Source of the DNA: Antedon mediterranea
Lineage: Eukaryota; Echinodermata; Crinoidea; Comatulida; Antedonidae
DNA length: 64,000 nucleotides
Direction of reading: 5' to 3'
Assembly: GCF_964355755.1 (NCBI RefSeq)
Contig: NC_092674.1
Coordinates: forward strand, 5,649,001 to 5,713,000
Made by a program: the position numbers and the translations under genes. Below are positions 36,336 through 47,340 of this stretch, in pieces (position 1 is the first letter of the stretch; every line of letters starts with the position of its first letter). Below the pieces are notes generated by a model that searched no databases, was not told the DNA's origin, and saw only the letters and a program-made list of their open reading frames with translations.

Positions 36336-36905
36336 CAGTATCATCACCATTGTAATCATTATTGTCATTTTTATCAATGTAATCATTATCATATTTATCT
36401 TTATCAATCCTCATCTTTATCACCATTATTATCATCATATTCATCTTCATCAATATCATCATCATCTTTATCACCATTATTATTATCATACTCATCTTCA
36501 ATCAATATCATCATCTTTATCACCATTATTATTATTATCATCTTCATCAATATCATCATCATCATCTTCATCAATATCATCTTTATCACTATTATTATTA
36601 TTATCATGTTCATCTTCATCAATATGATCATCATCATTTTTATCACCATTATTATCATGTTCATCTTCATCAGTATCATCATCATCTGTATCATCTTTAT
36701 CACCATTATTATTATCATGTTCATCAATATCATCATCATCATTATCATCTTTATCACCATTATTATTATTTTTATCTTTGTCAATATCATTATCTTTATC
36801 ACCATTATTATTATCACTCATCTTCAACATTAATATGATGCTTATCATCATCGGCATCATCATCAACATCATACTTGTCAAAATCATCATCAATAATAAA
36901 CTCAT
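36336..36905 (-). repeat. ATC/ATT trinucleotide minisatellite; minus strand encodes Asp/Asn-rich units
   Basis: An imperfect ATC-rich array is anchored by the word TTTATCACCATTATT. Anchor spacing is 51, 49, 66, 57, 57, 51 and 48 bp, so every step except one keeps a multiple of three. On the minus strand this reads as NNNGDKDD followed by DDIDEDEHD, repeated for about 100 residues from 36905 to 36498. It continues in a second frame to 36404 after a one-base insertion (TTCAATCAATATC) near 36500. The spacing of D, N and G loosely recalls Ca-binding loops, but there are no hydrophobic or Cys positions. A simple-sequence origin is the safer reading. Confidence 0.8.
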
Positions 36906-37992
36906 TCAATTATCTTTGTAATTATTATTACAGTATTACGTTTATCTTCACCTTCACTAAAAACAAAAATTTGGTTTCAAAAATATTTTGGGAAGGAGAT
37001 GAATTTTTTCAATTTTACCAGTATTATCAAATTTGAATATAGAATACAAAATATATACAATATTGATTATAATCCTGATCATTAATCTTTATTGAATATG
37101 AGCATTTTAAGAAATTAATTGATAAGTAATAACATTCTAAATCTAATGTTTTAGACATAAAATTGATTTCAATTTACTGAGTGAATATAAGCCATATAAT
37201 ACTTTATAATTACTGTAAATTAACTATAATGCACTAAATGCCATATTTTGATTAACATAATAACTGAAGCGATTAATTTTAATATTTTGTCAGGTCACTA
37301 ACCACGTAGATAGTGCTTTAAAACACATTTAAAAAATGTCTCTGACATTCTGGGAGCAGCTAACAGATTTTCACGTTTTGTCTCTAATAGTCAGTTGAAC
37401 AGATTACTTATAGAAAAGTCCTTTCGCATTCTTTGATCTCGTGACAATGGGCCAATATATCAAGTCTATAGATATTCAATGGCGAAACATAGATAAATGC
37501 TTGAGCTTTAACGACCCGTTTCATTAGGGCAGCGCGGACGAAGAATCATAAATATATTCTGCATGTTGGAATATCATTAGTTGAATGCATGGTAATAGTG
37601 TTTGCATGTAATGAGTGTCAGATGAGAAATTTAATGCATGTGTCTCTGAGCAAGTGTTTTCCAACAAATGATATTTTGTAGATTTCTCTAAATATTATTT
37701 TGTATGATGAATCATAAAGTATTAGTAATATAAAGAAATGACAATTGTAATACAACAAGCAATTTTTTTATAATTTTTTTTTATTACAGTTTTTTAAAGG
37801 GTTTCAAAATGTTGCCAACTAACAAAAATCGTCATGTAGTTTATAGCAATATTTGTGCTGTTGAAGAGAAAGGGGAAATTCATTTGACCTCCTGCCCACT
37901 CCCCCTCTACATGGGTTTAGTTTACATTCTCACTGTATTCTTGTTATGTTCCATTGTAATGATATTATTTTGAGTACCATATATGCTGGAGT
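36906..37992. other. Non-coding, nothing recognised
   Basis: AT-rich and without repeats or exon signals that I can support. Confidence 0.4.
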
Positions 37993-38042
37993 GTAACCCT
38001 AACCCTAACCCTACCCCCACCCCTAACCCTACCCCCACCCCT
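37993..38042. repeat. Short interstitial telomere-like tract
   Basis: TAACCCTAACCCTAACCCTA is followed by CCCCCACCCCTAACCCTACC and CCCACCCCTAA. These are CCCTAA units, the vertebrate and echinoderm telomere motif, interrupted by C-rich variants. It is a short internal array and not a chromosome end, since ordinary sequence continues on both sides. Confidence 0.85.
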
Positions 38043-40095
38043 AATTTAGACAAATTCGGACATGACTAACAATTCCATTGTTATGCAATCCCAGTACAAT
38101 CCCAACTCCAATCTCCAAATTTCAAACCCAGGCTCCAAATTTTCAAATTAGTAAACCATATGCTATATTTACAGTTCTTTAACATATTATTCAATATCAA
38201 CCCACAATTATTGATATAGAAATTAGGTCAGCTGAACAGAAGGTTAATGCAGTATTATATAATCAAGCCATGGCAACTATATTAATTTTATTTTGATAGT
38301 ATATTATTTTCATTATGTTCTTGTTTTTCCAAGAATCTATTTTTATCTATGCCATTTAGCCTGTTTTAAGTATTGAATAAGCTGTATATTTATTCATGGA
38401 ATATTATAAATTTATCAATGATTGAACGCAGCAAGGCAATCTATCAGTCATATTGTAGATGCATATTATGAGGCGGTTTTCCTTTCATCCTGTTATTACT
38501 GAATATCATTTCAAAAATTTATGAATTAAAATCAATTTTGCTGCTTGCTGACATTTATTTCCAGAGTAGTAGACATTTGTACTTCATGCTACATGTAAAG
38601 TGTATCAAACATTTGTATGTGGTCTCTAGGCTATTATAAAAAGGTAAATGTAAATATGTATATTTTTTGGGAATGAAGAAAAATTGGACCCATAGCCCAC
38701 AGCAGGCACACGGTAGCCATTACGTGATATCCTCATCACTTTTACAAATTTGATATGTATGTGGACCTGAAGCAATGAGAGTAATAAAGCATCTTGGACA
38801 CTAAGGTAAGGCAGTTGTAACACATGACATTACAGACTGGTTCCTTGTGTCATGTCTTGCTCATTTGTGGTATTGTAGGTTGGTTGTAAATGCTTTGCTT
38901 ACTTTTAATTTTTAACCCAGGGTCTGGCTGGCTTTCTAATTAATTATATTAAGGTGGTACTTTCTTATGTGATGAAGAAGGAGCAATAGACATTTCATAT
39001 GACCAACCCCTATTCAGACGATACCTCAAAGACACCTTGTTAGGTCCTGAAGGTGTTCTACTGTACTATGATTTTTCTCATAGTCAGAAACATCACCATT
39101 CCTCCTACTCATAAGGATAAGGTTCAAATCTTGTAAATTTGTTTGAAATGTAAATAAACATCAAGCCTGTTCTGTTCCCTTACGTTCTTTACAGTCTTGT
39201 CATTGATCTGCGTTCTCTCCAGCACACAAACCTGAGCAAATATAAGCATTCTAACCAATGTTTTCACAATATAATTTATTGGATTTCTTGTTATACAGTA
39301 AATACTAATTATATATTGAAATATAAGTTGATCACATTTATATTGTCAATCCATATGTATTTGTTACATGCAATTTTAAATTACTAACATTTAGCTAAAT
39401 ACACTACACAAAAAAAAAAATTAATGGAATTCTGTAAATAGATACATCTGTACTAATATGATAAATGAATCTGTTGAGTTTAGTTTATTTTAAAATTACC
39501 TTGTAAAACATTGTGGAAAAATGATTGCCAACCTTGGTACTAGTATAACTTTTGCACAATCTTTAAACATCTAAAATAAAAAAAAACTATAAGAATGTAA
39601 GTCTACTTATTATGGGTTTCAAGATAGCCCTAAGTTCCCATCTACACCCCACACAGGTTATATATATTTGGCGGCGATAGCCTCAGGTCACACCCCCACA
39701 ATTGATCTCACCCACTCAAGTGAATGGGTCCTCCTAATCCTTATCAATCAAGATATTTATACAAAACCTACTAATTACTATGATTTATGAGTTGTGAAAA
39801 CTAGTGCAAATATATTTATATTGTTATATTTTGAAATTAAGGTTGATTTTTGTTATGGTTTTGTTGTGTACTATAGAATCAATATTTTATCAATTATGTA
39901 TTATTTTCATTTTTTTGGCAACTTCTATAGAAACAGAAAAATGCATTTTATGTTTAAACTATGATGTGTAAAATGCTCCTTAACCTTTGTTTCTACTTAT
40001 ACACAATGCAACGATGTAGACGCAGTGCAAGTGAGTTGACCAATCATAAGCGCTAGTTTGCATGATCCATGTAACTCCCAGTAACCCACCGTAGC
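38043..40095. other. Non-coding, nothing firmly recognised
   Basis: AT-rich. A donor-like AAG|GTAAGG at 38810 has no open frame upstream. Nothing else stands out. Confidence 0.4.
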
Positions 40096-40335
40096 GCCAC
40101 CCCAATTTAATGAAGTGGCGTAAGAGGCTGGCAGGTCGTACCAGACACTTTAGTAGCCTCCCTCTTCTTCTTAAAGCCACCCCAATTTAATGAAGTGGCG
40201 TAAGAGGCTGGCAGGTCGTATCAGACACTTTAGTAACCTCCCCCCTCTTCTTAAAGCCACCCCAATTTAATGAAGTGGCGTAAGAGGCTGGCAGGTCGTA
40301 CCAGACACTTTAGTAGCCTCCCTCTTCTTCTTAAA
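40096..40335. repeat. Three exact-period tandem copies of an 80-bp unit
   Basis: Units start at 40096, 40176 and 40256 (GCCACCCCAATTTAATGAAG, continuing TGGCGTAAGAGGCTGGCAGG). Copies 1 and 3 are identical. Copy 2 has four transitions (for example GTACCAG to GTATCAG and TAGTAGCC to TAGTAACC). GCCAC and GTGGC inside each unit could form a small stem. The unit is not a multiple of three. The sequence is GC-richer than its surroundings. Confidence 0.95.
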
Positions 40336-40404
40336 GCATTTCCATGTGTCTTGAATCATCAAATTACTTGTGGAGCGCTTTCTTTCTTGTCCAAGCAAGC
40401 CAAT

Positions 40405-40442
40405 CATAGAGATATTATAGTGAACACTATAATATCTCTATG
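40405..40442. mobile_element. 38-bp perfect hairpin flanked by 7-bp direct repeats
   Basis: The arms CATAGAGATATTATAGTG and CACTATAATATCTCTATG are perfect 18-bp inverted repeats with a 2-bp AA spacer. They are bounded immediately by AGCCAAT at 40398-40404 and AGCCAAT at 40443-40449, 8 bp if the shared C is counted. This has the layout of an insertion with a target-site duplication, but the insert consists of nothing except two ends. It lies 69 bp beyond the 80-bp triplication. It could be a vestigial transposon or a templated repair insertion. Confidence 0.8.
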
Positions 40443-40742
40443 AGCCAATCTAACATCGGGACACTGAGCTAGCCTTGTCAAAATAGGAACTCGTAACAGT
40501 CCTTTGACCTTAGGTATTATGTACATATTTTTGCGCAGTGTACAGTGTCAAGGGGCGTGGAACTGATTGTGCCGTAGCCATAGATAAACCCTTTGATCTC
40601 CACAGCTCATCATCCTGTTGTTAAATTGCCTTGGTCCAAGTGAGACCAAGTTATAAATATGGTACAGTATGTTATCCCCGAATCAGTAAGCGTACCCTCC
40701 CCACCCCCACCCCCACCCATATTTATATTTCAAATCTTTTAT

Positions 40743-41078
40743 TCTATTATATTATTATTATTATTATTACTGCCTTTCCGCTGAAAAGTCTGCCGACATT
40801 TCCGCTTGGGCTGCTCCGTAAATCTCTTTTACTAGTTTCTTCCAGTCTGATCTTTCATTGGCTAGTTCTTTAAGTTGTTTCATGTCTTTCTTGGTTTTCA
40901 ATTGTCCGGGATACTTAATGTCTGTATTATGCTTATAAAGGGTGAGTAGGTCGTTGCTGAGAGTTATTGGTAGGGTGGTTCTCGGTCTTCCTCGAAATTT
41001 TATATTGGTAGTGTTGCTGAAATAATAGCTTATTGCTGTATTGGCTGGTGTATTGCTTTCTGTTATTATGCAGTTTGT
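40743..41078 (-). mobile_element. 5'-truncated non-LTR retrotransposon with (TAA)n tail
   Basis: The minus strand is open for about 104 codons up to a TAA at 40767. It reads TNCIITESNTPANTAISYYF, then SNTTNIKFRGRPRTTLPITL, then a Lys/Asp-rich helix (LKTKKDMKQLKELANERSDW, then KKLVKEIYGAAQ), ending AEMSADFSAERQ. The RGRPRTT motif followed by a 'LA-x-R-x-x-W' helix is characteristic of the C-terminal end of LINE ORF2 proteins. The plus-strand (TTA)n run at 40743-40769 is the element's 3' microsatellite tail. The frame is intact over the retained part, so this is a fairly young insertion. The clade is not assigned. Confidence 0.8.
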
Positions 41079-41655
41079 TTAGACTGGGTTACTAAAGAAA
41101 ACAAAATCAGACTAAATCAACAGTGATTGATAGGATTTGCCTGATTAATTGCAATTACTTACATCACCTACAAGTACCTTGAGAATATCATAGGTGTGAA
41201 CAATAGCACCATTATCATAACCATTATAAATAATTAATAGCTATTATTTTCAAGTTTACAGACTCAATAAATACAATTGTTCATATTACTCGTTATGTAA
41301 ACCTGAATAAACAATCAATAAACTATAGTTAACCGTAATCGCAAATATTGCGTTGTTAACGAAGAATATATTTGGTGTATTTACAACGCGTTATACTAGA
41401 TTTACATTTCCGTAAATCGGTCAAATTTGATTGAATTTATCAAGGTAAATTAAATCAGCATTGAGAATTAAAATCAAATTATTATTCTGTCAGAACAGAT
41501 AGATAAATTCAGGATATTAGGATTTATTAATATGGTCGGAATTTCTTTACTGAAGATTATTGATGATGTAATAAAAGGTTGATCAAATCTTTAAAAGCCT
41601 CAATGTATGACCTACCCCGCAGGCTGTTTAAACTTTATTTCATAGTTTGTTATTC
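41079..41655. other. Non-coding, nothing recognised
   Basis: AT-rich. Positions 41330-41460 contain several CGTTA/AACG words but no exon signal. Confidence 0.35.
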
Positions 41656-41850
41656 TTGATTTTAATAATAATAATAATAATATTTATTTCCACAAATAAT
41701 AAAACAAAATACAGAGTAGCATAATACTGTAAATATACAACTGATAATGAACATAAATAATATAATGCAAGAAAAGAAGTTGGTAAGTGGAAAAGGGACG
41801 CCACAGCAAGCAAGCTTTAATTTGGGCGCCCCTCTCAATAGTGAAACAAC
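41656..41850 (-). mobile_element. Probable LINE 3' UTR with (ATT)n tail
   Basis: A TAATAATAATAATAATA run is followed by TTTATTTCCACAAATAATAA, an A-rich 150-bp stretch, and then GGGACGCCACAGCAAGCAAG and GGGCGCCCCTC. The arrangement (microsatellite tail, TTTATT, A-rich UTR) is that of a minus-strand LINE 3' end, as at 30518. No protein-coding part remains, so the assignment rests on layout only. Confidence 0.4.
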
Positions 41851-42084
41851 TTAAACTTTAACATTTTAAAATATTGATATTAATTATTATAAAAACAACA
41901 ATTGATAATTCAGTTATATGTGATTACAAATTATACAATTTTCACATAAACACCTATTTTGTACAACCACTCGTTTCATTTTTGCTTTTTACTTGAATCA
42001 AAATGGAATGTAAGTTTTAATGTTATAGAAGATGTTATTTTAGATTGTATATTTTATAAATTTAAATGGTATCATAAACAATTC

Positions 42085-42225
42085 TCCCCTCTTAAAGGTT
42101 GTCCCCAGAACGGTTGCATAGTGTTAAAACATACAGGTTTTCTTCATTTGTTTAATGAGAAAGTGTCCCATTAATAAGAATGTCCCCTTAATAGAGGTGT
42201 CCCAAAGGAGAGGTCCTACTGTACA
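42085..42225. repeat. Dispersed repeat fragment (also at 55512)
   Basis: AATGTCCCCTTAATAGAGGTGTCCCAAAGG...GTCCTACTGTA matches TTCCCCTTAATAATAGTGTCC...GGTGTGTCCCAACGG...TTCTACTATAG at 55512-55580. It is an old interspersed repeat of unknown type. The 71-codon open frame here is incidental. Confidence 0.5.
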
Positions 42226-43779
42226 TTTCCTTTTAATGTATGTTACAATACTATACTTTATGATGCAAGGTGCATTGATGTTTAAACCTAAACAGTCTTT
42301 TGATCAAAATATTGTGTAGGTTTTTTGGGCGATAAATCCATCACTTTGTATCCAACAATACTGATATATTCGATTAATTTACGGAAATAATAGGTGTTAT
42401 TAAGTTTGTAAATAATATATTAAATATTTGCGATTATGGTTGACTACTTTACTGTATCTTTTAATTTGAATCACAAGAGTGACATTTATAAAAAGATATG
42501 TTTTTATTAATTACACCTACTCAAGAATAGGTTGATGAATCACCTCATAAAAACCTCGCACCTGGTTCCAATTCAATATAAGATTCAAGATTTAAAAACG
42601 ATTCTTTTTCTAGCCCCAATAATCATTTTCTAGCCCCAAGGAAAGAACTTATTGATTCGAGTTATGCTGCTTTCTGCCTTAAAATCGTTCTGTATACATC
42701 TAACGAGGTGAACCTTTTGAACTTGTTTCCTGTAATCTGTGTTTGATTGGTACCTCCCTTCTATTTATTGATGTTGAGGTGTAGATTTGGAGCTTAGCTA
42801 GAATTAAAGTTAGATGAGGTGTTTGATGCAACACTCCTTTGATGGTAAAGATGTAAACAATTTCCTACTTTCTTCTACTTGATATACAGATGATCTATCT
42901 ATATTTATATGTTCACAGTATTTTCATGGAGGATTGAAGGTTTGAACGAACCTCCTATTTCCCGAAGTGCCTTTTCAAACTAGATAATAAAAATGATGGT
43001 AAATAGGCTTAAACTAGCCCGGGCCTAAATAAGGTACAGTACGGATTTTTTCTTTGTAAAAATCTGGCTAAGGGCATATGTACCATATACCAAGCTATTC
43101 TCTTCTCTGATGAGATAGACGCTCTCCGTCTCTCAATGTGGCATGGTGAAACAACATTTGTTTTGATGTGTCGGTGCACGCCGACGCTTATCACATTTCA
43201 AAGGGTAATACTCTAAAAGGAACGACATCAATTTGATTCTAGAAAAAAAGAACATTAAACTTTTGCTACCTTAATCGGCTTTGGCTTACAGCTGAATCCA
43301 TCATTGGTTCGTCATAATTGTCAAGAACACTTAGCGCCAATTAGTTGTTAAACAGTCGCTTAATTAGTTTCCTCCATGATCCAGATCTCACTAATTCCAT
43401 CACAAATTATAAGACACTTTTTGGAAAACTAGACTAATATGTTAACAAGCTCAAAAAATTAAAAAAACATTGTTATATATCTTTAGTTTTTGTATCGATT
43501 CAAATGCCTTGTTTATCCAATAGAAATCATCCCTCGTTAGTGTGTAGTGCTTATAGAAGTCACGATCATAACATTATAGAATCTGTTACAGAAACGTACT
43601 GTGTTTTGCACAAATAGAATAAGATTACTAAAACAACACGTCTATTCTCTTTACCTCTCATTCTTATGTTATTCTTTGTTATATAATAATCTCCATCTTC
43701 TTTACTGTATTATCTTTTGGAATTTATAACATCCAGTGATAAGTTTACTCTTCTACAGAACTCTGATTGCTTCTGGTCA
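42226..43779. other. Non-coding; 43260-43400 may be regulatory
   Basis: There is no exon. Positions 43260-43400 are less AT-biased, with homeodomain-type words (CAATTAGTTG, GCTTAATTAGTTT) and GCGCC. I note this only as a compositional anomaly. Confidence 0.3.
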
Positions 43780-44085
43780 GTGGTAATAGTTCATTCTTAT
43801 ATAGCGCTCTACAAGCAAGCTTCTCTAAGCGCTGAACATTATTACCCCAGTCATTTTTGGATCATACACGTATGGAAACATACTCCCATAATGCAGCTAG
43901 TAATCAGCGCAAAGTTGTGTCTTGATCTAACCGGGTACCCATTTATACACCTGGGTGGAGAGAGGCAAACATAAGTAAAGTATCTTTCCCAAGGATACAA
44001 GCAATGCGGCTAGAGTTGGATTCGAACCTCGGTCTCACGATCAGTAGTCCAACGTCCAACACCCTGCGCCACACGCCCTTACTAG
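43780..44085 (-). mobile_element. tRNA-derived SINE (family B), near full length
   Basis: On the minus strand from about 44085, GGCGTGTGGCGCAGGGTGTT (A-box region) is followed by GTGAGACCGAGGTTCGAATC (a clear B-box, GGTTCGAATCC). A body follows with TTGCCTCTCTCCACCCAGGT and ATAAATGGGTACCCGG, and then a 3' region with AGCGCTTAGAG..AGCGCTATATAAG. The tRNA-like RNA polymerase III promoter makes this a SINE. The plus-strand open frames at 43717-43974 and 44004-44186 are fortuitous. No clean target duplication was found. A decayed relative is at 31240. Confidence 0.8.
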
Positions 44086-44696
44086 TAGCAATAAAGTTAT
44101 GTCTTTTCTCCTTCAGTTATATTTATGTATCATGCTTGAAAGTGTGTACAATCATTACCTGCATTGTACAAATAATAACATCTTAAAATAAGAAATAGAA
44201 CCTGGGAAAAAGAAAAAATGAACATCCAAGTTTGAGGAATATTTATTGGTTCCTTTCTGAAAAAATATTTATAATATTCACTTCACATCTTTTGACATTT
44301 ATTTCAACAATAAGTTTCGTCCACACTTAAGGATGAGAACAATTGTGAATGTAATTATCTTCAGTCTAATGTCTTTGGACAACTGTAAAACATCAAGTAT
44401 AAGTGTGTTCTGATATTTATGATGACATCAACACAAATTGTGTAAAGTTGGCAGAAAGGTCATTTGATAAATGTTGAATGTCCATTAGGTAGGCTAGGCC
44501 TTGGATGATGATTAGGATTGGTGATGTAGCTTGAAGGTACAATTTCCTTAAATGGACATTTATTTTCAGCTTGTTAAGACAGTAGTACTTTCCCATTCAT
44601 AAGTTTGTATATTTCTACTGTATGTATGTTCCTAGCTGTAAGGAAACCCCTAACTGCAGCCTTTACCTGGGATCTATATTTAGGGATGGTGAATTT

Positions 44697-44790
44697 AAAG
44701 CTCTGTCTACACTGTCAAACTTTATGTGACAGAAAAATGTGATGTGCCCATATATGGACATGATGATGTCATACCACTAGCATAATATCT
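44697..44790 (+). mobile_element. MITE-1, 3'-truncated copy
   Basis: AAAGCTCTGTCTACACTGTC, then AAACTTTATGTGACA, then TGTGATGTGCCCATATATGG and ACATGATGATGTCATACCAC, after which similarity to the other copies ends. The right inverted repeat is missing. Confidence 0.8.
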
Positions 44791-45397
44791 GGATTTTGAG
44801 TCGTATGTTTTATGTACAGCTAGTACATATTAAACTATATGTAGAACACATTTTTCTGTGAAAGATTTTTTTATTTGATATTTCATGTTACTATTATTAT
44901 TATAATCTTTTGTTACCTTCTTACTTTAATAGTGTAGTCCCACTCAAAACTGTGAATAGTTTATAAAGCTTTGAGTTGGTCTCACTACCAAAAACAATTT
45001 AACATATAAGCATACAGGTATTCATATTAAGATTATCCAGACAATTAAAAAAAAGACAAATACTCATGTGGATTGAAAACAAAATTAAGTTTCTTAGAAA
45101 TGAAAACATGTGGGATTGTAATGAACTCACTTCACTTCTACTTAAGTATTTTCCCACATATTGGAATTTTATCTTCCATTATAAACTATATAGGAAATAT
45201 TAACTTTAACTGGTTCTTTGAATATTTTATTAATACGTTTATGTCTTCCTTATTTCTCTTGTGTGACACATTGAAATTGCAAGTTTGAAAATATATTTTT
45301 TTTAAATTGCAAAAACAAAATTATAAGACCTGTTTTGTGAGGTCTTCATCATGATTGTTTGGTCAAAGCAAGGATTTTGAACCCAGAGCAAGACTAA

Positions 45398-45620
45398 GGG
45401 CCTGTTTCTGCTGCATAGAAAATAACCGGTTAAAATCGGTGTGAATAAATTAAAATCAGTGTGAATAAATTAACTCCATTTTCTTGGCAGCAGAAACAGG
45501 ACACATTTGTGGTAACCGGTTAAAAGGCAGCGCAAAATAACCGGTTAAAAACACCAATTTAAATCGGTGTTAGAACGCCGTTTAACCGGTTATCGCTGAG
45601 CAATTCTTAGCTGCAACACG
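45398..45620. mobile_element. MITE-2 (GGCCTGTTTCTGCTGC ends) with four AACCGGTT palindromes
   Basis: GGCCTGTTTCTGCTGCATA at 45399 and GGCAGCAGAAACAGG ending at 45500 are inverted ends. A second portion continues to about 45620. Perfect AACCGGTT occurs at 45424, 45514, 45539 and 45584, separated by AAATCGGTGT-like words. A related element lies at 60772-61052 and a solo end at 6297. AACCGGTT is also the binding site of Grainyhead-type factors. There is no open frame. Confidence 0.65.
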
Positions 45621-45756
45621 AAATAACGGTTATTTGATTGACAGTTGTGACCCCGGGTCAGATACCGTCGCATGTTTTCCTCGTGGTTTTGACAGTCGAA
45701 CGAAGAAGTTTAGTATTAGAAATTTAAAATTAAAATAAGTAGTGACTTTTCAGATA

Positions 45757-45936
45757 CAGCCAACTCTCCCAATACTGAACACCTTCCTTCTGACCTAATA
45801 ATATGTGTGGTTTTCCCGGAAAGTCTGGTATTCAGAATGTGTTTTTAATGGTAAATATGAATTTGGTACCTTTATAAAAAACCTGGTTTTGGTAAAGTTT
45901 CCAGGTTTCAGAAATCCAATATTGGGAGACTAGTTG
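45757..45936. mobile_element. MITE-like 180-bp inverted-repeat element
   Basis: The left end CAACTCTCCCAATACTGAAC is mirrored by the right end ATCCAATATTGGGAGACTAGTTG. The match is imperfect but clear. The inner words GTCTGGTATTCAGA and CCAGGTTTCAGA suggest additional sub-repeats. There is no coding capacity, and the family is not recognised. Confidence 0.55.
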
Positions 45937-47327
45937 ATAAAAACAAATAGATTTATGAGAATTATATGCAACATAAAACATAAAATTTTTATCACTGGTG
46001 AAATTTGTTTTTGTAAATTATTTGAAGATGTTTTGGTTCAGCACCATATTCCAGGTTATGTCTGTATGTCTAATAGCGGTGAGAACCTAAAAAGGAATGC
46101 TTAAAGAGAACAAACAGAAGGAAATCGACCCTACAATAAACATACAACAAAACAAAGTGAAATGATAAAACAAAGAGAATAGTAAAGTACCTAGAGAACA
46201 TAAAGAGATGACTCACAAAATAGATTGATAAAAACTGTTGAGGGAGATCCACAGACTATTAAAGGTACAAACTGATCTTCTAAAGAGTTTGCGACAATTA
46301 CCAGTCCGGGATTAACTGAAAGTAATGATAGAAGGCTTTGTGACAAATGAGATACATGACAAGCTCAAAGGCATCCTAATGATCTTTAATTTAGACACGT
46401 TTTTAGGATCACCTGAAATCTCGCCGGTAATCTTTGCTTTTAATCCCGACTTTTAATTATGTGCGCATTAGTTGCGACCCGTATCTCTTTGTTATGTTGC
46501 TGAAAGTCTCCAACGAGCACATAGAAAAGAAATATGAGACGATGGATGCGTTACATACTCAACATGCGAAACATCTGTGATGCTCAGTGATTTATGACGA
46601 GCGTTGAATTGCAGTTCGGATGCGGTCGTATTTGCCATGCCACTGATTTTATAGAGGTTTTCATTCATGGGAATTTTATATCATGAAAATAATGACCATG
46701 ATAAAAAAGATACAGAGAACCGATATTATTGTGTAATGTTAGCATCAACGACTCACTCTTAAATCCACAAATTTAAGCAAAAATGGTTTCTATAAAATTA
46801 CCAATGGAGATGAGTTGAATGTGTTGTTAATCCACAGAATTTCCTTAAAATATTCTACCTTTCTGATGTTATTGTGTGTTTTATTACCCTTTTGGGGATA
46901 CTTATGAGATGTGAAATTAAATTTGATCAAACTAGATGAGAGTGAGTTTACTTCTAAAGGAATTAATTTAGCAATTATTTTTTGTAGCAAAATATTTTCT
47001 GAAATTTTTGGCTGTTGACAATCTGAAATAAGTTGATTAGGAATGGTTAGACAAGGCATACCGTACTTGTTGTGTAGTAAGTGGTGATAGCTAAGAAGGC
47101 AATTTTTGTAAACTTTGATTAATTCTTATTTAGACTCTTTGCCACAGACTGTCAAAACAAAAATAGTCTCTCTCATTTGTAATAGTTCCAACCAAATCAT
47201 GTATAGGCCTATGTACTACTGCATTAGATTTGTTGCTTTGATATGATGTTAATAATAATAATAATTAAAAGAAAAATAAGATTGATAATTGGCCTATTGT
47301 TAATTCAAATTTCACCTTTAATTTGTG
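45937..47327. other. Non-coding; CpG-richer block at 46370-46660
   Basis: There are no exons. Positions 46370-46660 are notably less AT-rich and contain several CpG words (ATCTCGCCGGTAATC, GTGCGCATTAGTTGCGACCC, GATGCGGTCGTATTTGCC). In an AT-rich genome this is a mild indication of conserved regulatory DNA. Confidence 0.3.
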
Positions 47328-47340
47328 TTATACTGTATAC

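Noticed and set aside
36246-36833. Long plus-strand Ile/Ser-rich open frame over the ATC array
   Set aside because: It is a direct translation of ATC/ATT trinucleotides in several frames (poly-Ile, poly-Ser, poly-Met/Asp). Low complexity, not a protein gene.
32012-36905. A CRISPR-like or phage-type array
   Set aside because: The units are contiguous without unique spacers, and the context is eukaryotic.
39980-40180. Minus-strand 66-codon frame (MALRRRGRLLKCLVRPASLL)
   Set aside because: It lies across the 80-bp triplicated unit, whose period is not a multiple of three, so the frame is fortuitous.
43717-44186. Two plus-strand open frames of 85 and 60 codons
   Set aside because: They coincide with the minus-strand tRNA-derived SINE and have no independent support.
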